DNA of 64,000 bases. Source: Herbaspirillum sp. alder98. GTDB lineage: Bacteria > Pseudomonadota > Gammaproteobacteria > Burkholderiales > Burkholderiaceae_D. The notes beneath the pieces were generated by a model, which worked only from the letters and a program-made list of their open reading frames with translations, did not search any database and had not been told where the DNA came from. The position numbers and the translations under genes are program-made. The stretch covers positions 1 to 64,000 of the forward strand of contig NZ_JAIUCY010000002.1 in NCBI RefSeq assembly GCF_020179755.1, written 5' to 3'. Of this stretch, positions 8,995-15,864 are shown one piece after another (the first letter of the stretch is position 1; each line of letters begins with the position of its first letter).

Positions 8995-11232
8995 ATGAAC
9001 ACCGTCAATGATGGGCTCAACAGCCCGGCTGCGGCATTGGACGACAGGCAGCGTAACCCTGCCGATACGGCCAATCTGGATTTGATCCGGCTGTATGCCC
9101 AGCTCAATGGAATGAGCCTGGATGCGCAACAGCTGGCGCACTATTTCTCGGTGCCGGGAAAGATCCTTGGCATGGCCGACATGATCCAGGCGCTCCAGGG
9201 ACTGGAGTTCGATGCCTCGCTGCAGAGCGGTCGCATCGAGCAATTGAGCGCGGGGCTGCTGCCCTTGCTGGCGGAAGGCCACGATGGCCGCTTCATGCTG
9301 CTGGGGCGCATCGAAGCGGACACCGTTGTGGTACAGGTTGCCGGTGAGCGTCAGCCGCGTCAGCTGGCACTTTCGCAGTTTGGCGAGCTGTGGACTGGCC
9401 GCTGGATCAAGGCGGCGCGCCGCGTCGGCATTCACGAACAGAACCGCACGGAGGTGCACAAGTTTGGCGTCAGCTGGTTCTGGCAAGCCCTGCGCAAGTA
9501 TCGCGGTTTGATGGGCGAGGTGCTGCTGGCGTCGTTCTTCGTCCAGGTATTCGCCCTGATCACGCCGCTGTTCTTCCAGGTCGTGATCGACAAGGTGCTG
9601 ACGCACCGTTCGCTGTCGACGCTGGATGTGATGGTGGTCGCCATGGTCGGGGTCGCCATCTTCGAGGTGGTGCTCTCGGGCATGCGCCATTATCTGTTCT
9701 CCCATACCACCAACCGCATCGATGTCGAACTGGGCTCGAAGCTCTTCAGGCATCTGATGCACTTGCCGCTGTCCTTCTTCGAGTCGCGTCGCAGCGGCGA
9801 TACCGTGGCGCGCATGCGCGAGCTGGAGAATGCGCGCAATTTCCTGACCGGCCAGGCGCTCACGAGTTGGCTGGATCTGTTCTTCGCGATCGTTTTCCTG
9901 GGCGTCATGTTCTACTACAGCGCCACGTTGACCTTCATCGTGCTGGCAGCCTTGCCGATCTTCTTCGGTGCTTCGTGGCTCATCACGCCGCTGCTGCGCA
10001 AGAAGCTGGAAGACAAGTTCGCCCTGGGCGCGGAAAACCAGACCTTCCTGGTCGAGACGATCACTGCCATGGAAACCCTGAAGGGCCAGGCGGTCGAACC
10101 ACAATGGCAGCGCGAATGGGATCGCCGCCTGGGAGACTATGTCAATGTGGCATTCCAAAGTGGTCATCTCGGTAGCGCGACCAACCAGTTCATTTCGCTC
10201 ACCAGCAAGTTGCTGACGGTCCTGCTGCTCTGGTTCGGTGCGCGCCTGGTGATCGACGGCGACCTGACCGTCGGCGGGCTGATCGCCTTCAACATGCTGT
10301 CTGGACGCGTGAATGCACCCATCCTGAAACTTGCTTCGCTGTGGCAGGACTTCACGCAGATGAAGGTGTCGATCAAGCGCCTGGCCGACATCATGGATGC
10401 TCCGGCCGAACCCGCATTCCAGCCGGCGCGCGCGACGCCGCCGAGCATCCAGGGCAATGTGAGCTTTCGCGACGTCTGTTTCCGCTATCGCCAGGACGGG
10501 CCGGATGTGCTGGACGAGGTCTCGTTCGATGTCACCGCTGGTGAAATCATCGGCTTGGTGGGTGTCTCCGGCGCTGGCAAGACCACGCTGGTGCGCTTGA
10601 TACAGCGCCTATATACGCCGCAACGCGGACGCATCCTGGTGGACGGGATTGACCTGAATCTGGTCGATACCAGCTGGCTGCGCAGACAGATCGGGGTGGT
10701 CGGCCAGGACAATATCCTGTTCAACCGCTCGGTACGGGACAACATTGCGTTGGCCAATTCGCAACTGTCGATGGAAGAAATCATGAACGCTGCCAAGCTG
10801 GCGGGCGCCCATGAATTCATCCTGGAACTGCCGGAGGGCTACGACACCGTGATCGGTGAGCGCGGCAGCAAGCTTTCCGGTGGGCAGCGCGCGCGCATTT
10901 CCATCGCCCGGGCGCTGGCCACCAATCCGCGGCTATTGCTGCTGGACGAGGCCACTGCGGCGCTCGACTACGAATCTGAACGTGTCATCCACGACAACAT
11001 GGCGGAGATCTGCCGTGGGCGAACGGTATTCATCGTGGCCCACCGGCTGTCGACGTTGCGCCTGGCCAACCGGATTCTTGTGCTGGAGCGCGGCAAGGTG
11101 ATCGAAACCGGACACCATCAGGAACTGGTTTCTCGGCGTGGTCGCTATTTCGACCTGTACAACGCGCATCAGGTGCTGGAGTCCAGCGCACAGGCGGTGA
11201 CGCTCAAGCAAGTGGAGGTAGTCCATGTCTGA
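8995..11232 (+). CDS. Type I secretion ABC transporter, HlyB/RtxB type
   Basis: The 745-residue inner-membrane ATPase/permease of a type I secretion system. Residues about 15-135 form a C39-peptidase-like domain that lacks the catalytic cysteine (the motif position reads NLDLIRLYAQLNG). This matches the inactive docking domain of HlyB-type exporters, not the protease of bacteriocin exporters. A six-helix membrane domain spans about 165-455. The nucleotide-binding domain has Walker A GVSGAGKTT, signature LSGGQ and Walker B LLLLDEAT. The stop overlaps the hlyD-like start by 8 bases. With the next two genes it would move the upstream giant protein across both membranes in one step. The absence of a leader peptidase argues against export of a double-glycine-leader peptide by this protein. 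Confidence 0.93.
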   Translation: MNTVNDGLNSPAAALDDRQRNPADTANLDLIRLYAQLNGMSLDAQQLAHYFSVPGKILGMADMIQALQGLEFDASLQSGRIEQLSAGLLPLLAEGHDGRFMLLGRIEADTVVVQVAGERQPRQLALSQFGELWTGRWIKAARRVGIHEQNRTEVHKFGVSWFWQALRKYRGLMGEVLLASFFVQVFALITPLFFQVVIDKVLTHRSLSTLDVMVVAMVGVAIFEVVLSGMRHYLFSHTTNRIDVELGSKLFRHLMHLPLSFFESRRSGDTVARMRELENARNFLTGQALTSWLDLFFAIVFLGVMFYYSATLTFIVLAALPIFFGASWLITPLLRKKLEDKFALGAENQTFLVETITAMETLKGQAVEPQWQREWDRRLGDYVNVAFQSGHLGSATNQFISLTSKLLTVLLLWFGARLVIDGDLTVGGLIAFNMLSGRVNAPILKLASLWQDFTQMKVSIKRLADIMDAPAEPAFQPARATPPSIQGNVSFRDVCFRYRQDGPDVLDEVSFDVTAGEIIGLVGVSGAGKTTLVRLIQRLYTPQRGRILVDGIDLNLVDTSWLRRQIGVVGQDNILFNRSVRDNIALANSQLSMEEIMNAAKLAGAHEFILELPEGYDTVIGERGSKLSGGQRARISIARALATNPRLLLLDEATAALDYESERVIHDNMAEICRGRTVFIVAHRLSTLRLANRILVLERGKVIETGHHQELVSRRGRYFDLYNAHQVLESSAQAVTLKQVEVVHV

Positions 11233-12574
11233 TCTGCAACTGGCGTCTGCCAATCCGGTGGAGAAGGAATTCGGCCACGCGTTCTCGTCGGCTGCCATCA
11301 GTATCCAGGCTCGGCCGCCAGCCTATATCGCGCGCATGGTGACGCTGGCCATTTGCGCCATGGCCTTCATGGCAGCAATCTACGCCTTCTTGGCAAATAT
11401 CGATATCGTGGTGTCGGCACAGGGACGTGTCATCCCTTCAGGCAAAAGCAAGGTGATTCAATCGCTGGAGAGCGGGGTGGTCAAGGAAATATTCGTCAAG
11501 GATGGCCAGAAGGTCGCTGCCGGCACGATCCTGTTGACGCTTGACCAGACCACGACCGACGCCGACCGTCGCCGTCTGCAATACGAATACTGGGAAAGCG
11601 AGGCAGATGTTGCGCGTCTGAATGCGCTATTGCAGGGAAAATCGACCTTCAGTACGCCCGGCGATGCGCCCAAGGAGATCGTGGTGAACCAGCAGGCGAT
11701 CCTGACCAGTCGCCTGCTCGAACAACAGTCGAAGATGGCGTCGCTGGATGCCGATGTCGCTCGTCGCCAGGCCGATTACGATGCGGTCGCCTCCAATGTG
11801 CAGCAGATCCGGGTCAGCCTGCCGCTGGTCGGGAAGAAGCATCAGATGCGCGAGGAGCTGGCCAAGACCGGGCATATTGCGGAAACCGGCCTGATCGAGA
11901 CCAAGCTGGAACTGATCAACCTGCAGAAGGAAGAAGCTATCCAGCAGAATCGATTGAAGGAGTCAGGCGCCGGCATGCGTGCCGCCGTTCAGCAGAAGGC
12001 GCAGGCGCTGGCGGAATTTCGTGCCCGGGCATCGTCGGAGCTGGTCGAAGCCATCAAGAAGGGCAACGTAGCGAAGCAGGAATTGGTCAAGGCCACGCAG
12101 CGTCGCGACCTGCAGGTGCTGAAGGCGCCCATTGATGGCGTTGTCCAGCAATTGGCCGTTACTACCGTAGGTGGCGTGGTGACGCCGGCGCAGCCGCTGA
12201 TGAGCATCGTCCCTGAAAATTCACCGCTAGAGGTCGAAGCGCAGGTCAACAATCGCGATATCGGCCACGTCCATGTCGGGCAGCGGGTGATCGCGAAGAT
12301 CGAAACGTTCGACTTCACGCGCTATGGTTATATCGAGGGGACGGTCCAGTGGCTGGGAACCGACGCAGTAATGGACCAGAAGCTGGGGCCTATCTATCCG
12401 GTGCGCATCCAGCTCAAGGATACGCATACGCCCAACACGGTGCATGGCAACCAGGGACGAATCGTCGCGGGGATGAACGTGACCGCCGACATCAAGACCG
12501 ACGAACGCCGCATGATCGAGTACTTCCTCGCCCCAATGCTGCGCTACAAAGAGGAGTCTCTGCGTGAGCGCTGA
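11225..12574 (+). CDS. Type I secretion membrane fusion protein, HlyD family
   Basis: A 449-residue periplasmic adaptor linking the ABC transporter to the outer-membrane channel. It has one N-terminal membrane helix (about residues 38-58). A lipoyl/barrel-sandwich half starts at VVSAQGRVIPSGKSKVIQS, a long alpha-helical hairpin follows (about 110-270), and the second lipoyl half plus the RTX-type beta-barrel domain reach the C-terminus (PLMSIVPE, then GQRVIAKIETF). The ATG lies inside the ABC gene and the stop overlaps the TolC-like gene by 11 bases, which indicates tight translational coupling and a dedicated secretion operon. Confidence 0.93.
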   Translation: MSDLQLASANPVEKEFGHAFSSAAISIQARPPAYIARMVTLAICAMAFMAAIYAFLANIDIVVSAQGRVIPSGKSKVIQSLESGVVKEIFVKDGQKVAAGTILLTLDQTTTDADRRRLQYEYWESEADVARLNALLQGKSTFSTPGDAPKEIVVNQQAILTSRLLEQQSKMASLDADVARRQADYDAVASNVQQIRVSLPLVGKKHQMREELAKTGHIAETGLIETKLELINLQKEEAIQQNRLKESGAGMRAAVQQKAQALAEFRARASSELVEAIKKGNVAKQELVKATQRRDLQVLKAPIDGVVQQLAVTTVGGVVTPAQPLMSIVPENSPLEVEAQVNNRDIGHVHVGQRVIAKIETFDFTRYGYIEGTVQWLGTDAVMDQKLGPIYPVRIQLKDTHTPNTVHGNQGRIVAGMNVTADIKTDERRMIEYFLAPMLRYKEESLRER

Positions 12575-13973
12575 TCGTTGGAAGAAACGCCAGTCGGCTA
12601 AGGTTCTCCGCAATACTGCGACGCGGTGTCATGTGATTGGGTTGGTTGGAGTTGCGCTGGTGGCGGCGTTCCTCCCGTCGCATGCAGAGACCCTGGGTGA
12701 GGCCTATCGGCGCGCGTTGAAACAAGACCCGGTGTTCGACGCGGCGCGTTATGCATTGGAGGCAGCCCAGGAGAAGTTGCCGCAAGCCAGGGCCGGATTG
12801 CTGCCCAATCTCAATGCGGGGTTCAATGCCAGCTCGCAAAAGGGCGACGCTTCATTCAGTGACGCGCCCTATATGGCGAGAGACGCGCGCACACGGGGAT
12901 GGTCATTGCAGTTGAATCAGCCGCTATTCAGGTTGGCGAACTGGATTGCCTACGATCAGGCAGATGCACAAATCCGGCAAGCGGATGCCCAGTTTTCGCA
13001 AGCACAACAGGATGCGGTGCTGCGGGTGGCCCAGGTGTACTTCGATGTCCTGGTGGCCGAGGAAAGCCTGTCGGTTGCACAGACGCAGCTAAATGCAGTC
13101 GAGCAGCAGCTTGGTTTGGCCAAACGTAATTTTGATGTCGGCGTATCGACGATTACAGACACCTACGAAGCCAAATCACGCTTTGATCTGGCCACCTCCC
13201 AGCGGATTGCAGCAATGAATGACCTGGTCAACAAACGCGCCGAATATGAGCGCGTGACCGGTGACGAGCCAAATGAGCTTCTCGAGCTTCGCCAAGATGT
13301 CTCGCTGCCCAAGCCCAGTCCGGCGGACCTGCCTTCCTGGCTGGTGGCCGCGCGCGAGCAAAATCCCTTGGTGCGGGTACAGTTGGCCATGCAAGAGGTC
13401 GCAAAGAAGGAGATCGCGAAAAATCGGGCAGGGCATGCGCCGACACTGGATATGACCGCTTCATACGGGCGCAATTACTCGTCGGGCAGCCTGACCTCGC
13501 CAGCGGATATCGATACTCGGGCGCGCTCGACCCAGGTTGGCGTGCAGCTGAACATTCCGATCTATTCGGGCGGCGCGACAGAGTCCAGGGTCCGCGAAGC
13601 CGCATCCAATTACTACAAGGCGCGGGCAGACTGGGAGGCGGCAACGCGACAAGCGGCGACGTCGGCCAAGCAGGCATTTACTGCCTTTGACAACGGGCAG
13701 TCGCAGATCGATGCGTTGCAGTCGGCGGTGGAGTCCAGCCGGAGCTCGGTGGAAGCCAATAAAGTTGGCTATCGTATCGGAACGCGCATTAATATCGACG
13801 TTCTGAACGCCGAGCAGCAATTGGCCGCTGCCCAGCGCGATCTGGTCAAGACCAGGTACGAGACCTTGATGCAAGGCCTTCGTCTCAAGGCATCGGCCGG
13901 CTTGCTGGTGGAGCAGGATGTCTACCAGATCGATGCCTTGATGGTGCGCAAGCCGTCGTCCTCCGCCCAATAG
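12564..13973 (+). CDS. TolC-family outer membrane channel of the type I secretion system
   Basis: A 469-residue outer-membrane efflux protein. A hydrophobic segment ending in SHAET near residues 20-35 reads as a signal peptide. It is followed by TLGEAYRRALKQDP, the usual start of TolC-type type I secretion outer membrane proteins, and two repeats rich in Gln/Ala coiled-coil. The GTG start at 12564 has a GAGGAG ribosome site about 8 bases upstream and overlaps the end of the hlyD-like gene. An operon-encoded TolC homologue, instead of reliance on a general TolC, supports a self-contained exporter. Confidence 0.9.
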   Translation: MSADRWKKRQSAKVLRNTATRCHVIGLVGVALVAAFLPSHAETLGEAYRRALKQDPVFDAARYALEAAQEKLPQARAGLLPNLNAGFNASSQKGDASFSDAPYMARDARTRGWSLQLNQPLFRLANWIAYDQADAQIRQADAQFSQAQQDAVLRVAQVYFDVLVAEESLSVAQTQLNAVEQQLGLAKRNFDVGVSTITDTYEAKSRFDLATSQRIAAMNDLVNKRAEYERVTGDEPNELLELRQDVSLPKPSPADLPSWLVAAREQNPLVRVQLAMQEVAKKEIAKNRAGHAPTLDMTASYGRNYSSGSLTSPADIDTRARSTQVGVQLNIPIYSGGATESRVREAASNYYKARADWEAATRQAATSAKQAFTAFDNGQSQIDALQSAVESSRSSVEANKVGYRIGTRINIDVLNAEQQLAAAQRDLVKTRYETLMQGLRLKASAGLLVEQDVYQIDALMVRKPSSSAQ

Positions 13974-14024
13974 CGTGTGACGTCGTTTGAATCCAGGACA
14001 CAAATTGACAATGAAGGATGATTG

Positions 14025-14525
14025 ATGAGCGAAGCAAAGAATGAATTTTCCGGCAAGGAACTGCATGATTTGGCCGAGATCGCGATGGAGCAGGCCAAGC
14101 GCGTCAGCCAGAAAATTCCAGTGCTCGGACCGGTCACATGGCTGATGATGCAGCAGGGCGCTACCCGGCATACGCTGCTAAGCGATCTGGAGTGGCGCAT
14201 CATGCCGCCGCTGGTGCTGGACCAGGCCAAGTTGTACATGCGCGAGCAAATGCCGTTGGCTTTCGTCACCTGGGCGACGTTGTCTGACGATGTCGTGAGT
14301 CGATATCGCAAGGCGCCACACCATCTGACCGCGTCCGACTGGCGTTCCGGAGAGCAGGTCTGGATCATTGACCTGATCGCCCCGTATGGCGGCGTGCAGG
14401 ACATCCTGACCGAACTGCGCACCACTATTTTTCCGGGCCAGGTCATCCACCAATTGGCGCCGATGCCGCAAGGCGAGGCAAAGGTAATCAAATGGGAAGC
14501 CGTCGCTTCTCCGGTCAAACACTAA
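14025..14525 (+). CDS. RTX toxin-activating lysine acyltransferase, HlyC family
   Basis: A 166-residue member of the HlyC/ApxC toxin-acyltransferase family, which moves a fatty acyl chain from acyl-ACP onto internal lysines of RTX toxins in the cytosol before export. Family marks are LGPVTWLMMQ around residues 34-43, the candidate catalytic His49, SDWRSG, and WIIDLIAPYGG with the candidate catalytic Asp116 (equivalents of HlyC His23 and Asp92). I chose the ATG at 14025, preceded by AAGGAT, over the TTG at 14022. The neighbours are a complete T1SS, so the natural substrate is the giant secreted protein, whose hydrophobic segment resembles the acylated region of hemolysins. The Hint-domain protein next door is another possible substrate. 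Confidence 0.88.
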   Translation: MSEAKNEFSGKELHDLAEIAMEQAKRVSQKIPVLGPVTWLMMQQGATRHTLLSDLEWRIMPPLVLDQAKLYMREQMPLAFVTWATLSDDVVSRYRKAPHHLTASDWRSGEQVWIIDLIAPYGGVQDILTELRTTIFPGQVIHQLAPMPQGEAKVIKWEAVASPVKH

Positions 14526-14544
14526 CTATTCAGGGAGCAAGGCA

Positions 14545-15291
14545 ATGTCCGAACAAAAAATGCAGTCGCCGTCGGCCGATACCGAAAAGCCCACCGATTT
14601 AAACATCTTCTACCGGCCGTCGGCGCAGACCGTGGCCGGCTGGAGCGTCACACGCTTGCCGGTCGAGCGCTCATTTGATGCTTCCGTTGCCAGCCTTGGC
14701 TGCGACTCAGGATCTTGCGTCCTGGCCGGCACGCCCGTCTTGCTGGCCGATGGCACGACCAAAACCATCGAGACATTCACCGGCGGCGAGATGGTTCGCA
14801 CCCTCAGCGGCGTATCGCGGGTGCGAGCGCTGGAGAACCCACGGCTGGGCATGACGCGCCGGATCATCGAGCTGCGCACCGGAAGCGGAGCGCCGTTAAT
14901 GATCTCTGACGAGCATGCGATGTGGATGCGCTTTGAACAGGATGGCGTGCAGACTGAATGGTGGGGGGTCTACAACTTCAATCATTACCTGGTCGAGAAG
15001 GAAAACGGTGTCGGTGTCAGGCTCCAGCGTGACGCCCGGCCGTTGCGCTTCGATGTGCCGCAGACGCATGCCCATGTCGACGGCTGGAAGCATGTACAAC
15101 CGATCTATCACATGATGCATCCTGACACGCCGCTCTATCACCTGGATGTTGAAGAGGGCGGCAGCTACATTGCCGGCGGCTTCGTGATCAGCAGCCATGC
15201 GGCCGACCTCGACGGCGAGGGGGTTCGTTGGACCGGCACCGGCATCCAGGTCGCGGCGGACGAATTCGTTGCCTCGTTGGCCAGCACCTGA
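14545..15291 (+). CDS. Hint (hedgehog/intein-like) domain protein, possible self-processing precursor
   Basis: A 248-residue protein with an AGGGAG ribosome site. Residues 1-57 are a non-Hint N-terminal segment ending in GCDSGS. The Hint domain starts at Cys58 (CVLAGTPVLLADG), carries a block-B-like ISDEH with His124, and closes with YIAGGFVISSH at His218. The usual terminal Asn is replaced by Ala, so full protein splicing looks unlikely. Cys58 and His124 would still allow N-to-S acyl shift and release or transfer of the N-terminal segment. A 30-residue tail follows the Hint fold. It lies between the HlyC-type acyltransferase and the RiPP enzymes, so the 57-residue N-terminus could be the peptide they modify. 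That is inference; it could instead process or anchor the secreted protein. Confidence 0.75.
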   Translation: MSEQKMQSPSADTEKPTDLNIFYRPSAQTVAGWSVTRLPVERSFDASVASLGCDSGSCVLAGTPVLLADGTTKTIETFTGGEMVRTLSGVSRVRALENPRLGMTRRIIELRTGSGAPLMISDEHAMWMRFEQDGVQTEWWGVYNFNHYLVEKENGVGVRLQRDARPLRFDVPQTHAHVDGWKHVQPIYHMMHPDTPLYHLDVEEGGSYIAGGFVISSHAADLDGEGVRWTGTGIQVAADEFVASLAST

Positions 15292-15305
15292 CGAGGATGA
15301 CGGGC

Positions 15306-15860
15306 ATGACCATACCGGCACTGTACGGCGACGAAAACGATGCGACAGGTTCTGCGCGCCGTTACTTGTCCCGCTTCGGCGCGCAGCAGACCCCGGGGCG
15401 CTTGCGCCAGGAGATCATGCGGCAACTGGAGGGTGCTGCCGGAGATGTCATGTGGGACGTCGGTGCAGGATCGGGAGCCATCGCCATCGAATGGAAGATG
15501 TCGCGGCCCGGCTCCCGCGTGTTCGCCATCGAGCGTCGCGAAGACCGCTGCGAGGACATCGCCTACAACGCCTTCGCACACGGTGTCCATGTCGACATTC
15601 TGTGTTCAGAGCTGGACGGCGTGCCGGCGATGTTGCCTGCCCCTGACATGATTTGGTTGGGCTGTCCTGGAGAAAGCGAGGTCGACCTGTTCGCCCCCCT
15701 CTGGTCGCATCTGCTTTCGGGGGGCTGGATGGCGTGCAACGCCGTCAGCGCCCGGGGCGTGCAGCGACTGCGCCGCGCGCATGAGCGCTTTGGCGGCAAG
15801 CTGGCGCTGCATGGCGACTACGATCTGCCGCGCGAGCTGTGGATCGCCTGCAAGGACTGA
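15306..15860 (+). CDS. CbiT-like SAM-dependent methyltransferase
   Basis: A 184-residue class I methyltransferase. The SAM-binding motif I reads WDVGAGSGAIAIEW, followed by VFAIERREDRCEDIAYNAF. This is closest to the CbiT/precorrin-6Y C5,15-methyltransferase family. No other cobalamin gene is nearby, so a corrin substrate is unlikely and a tailoring methylation in the RiPP-like pathway is the simpler reading. I prefer the ATG at 15306, which has GAGG nine bases upstream, over the ATG at 15297. The gene ends 4 bases before the YcaO gene. Modest similarity to other small-molecule methyltransferases remains an alternative. Confidence 0.75.
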   Translation: MTIPALYGDENDATGSARRYLSRFGAQQTPGRLRQEIMRQLEGAAGDVMWDVGAGSGAIAIEWKMSRPGSRVFAIERREDRCEDIAYNAFAHGVHVDILCSELDGVPAMLPAPDMIWLGCPGESEVDLFAPLWSHLLSGGWMACNAVSARGVQRLRRAHERFGGKLALHGDYDLPRELWIACKD

Positions 15861-15864
15861 GTGC

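Noticed and set aside
15781-15864. Longer start for the SagB-YcaO protein inside the methyltransferase gene
   Set aside because: It would overlap the methyltransferase gene by 80 bases with no ribosome site; the ATG at 15865 follows AAGGA and starts a sensible domain.
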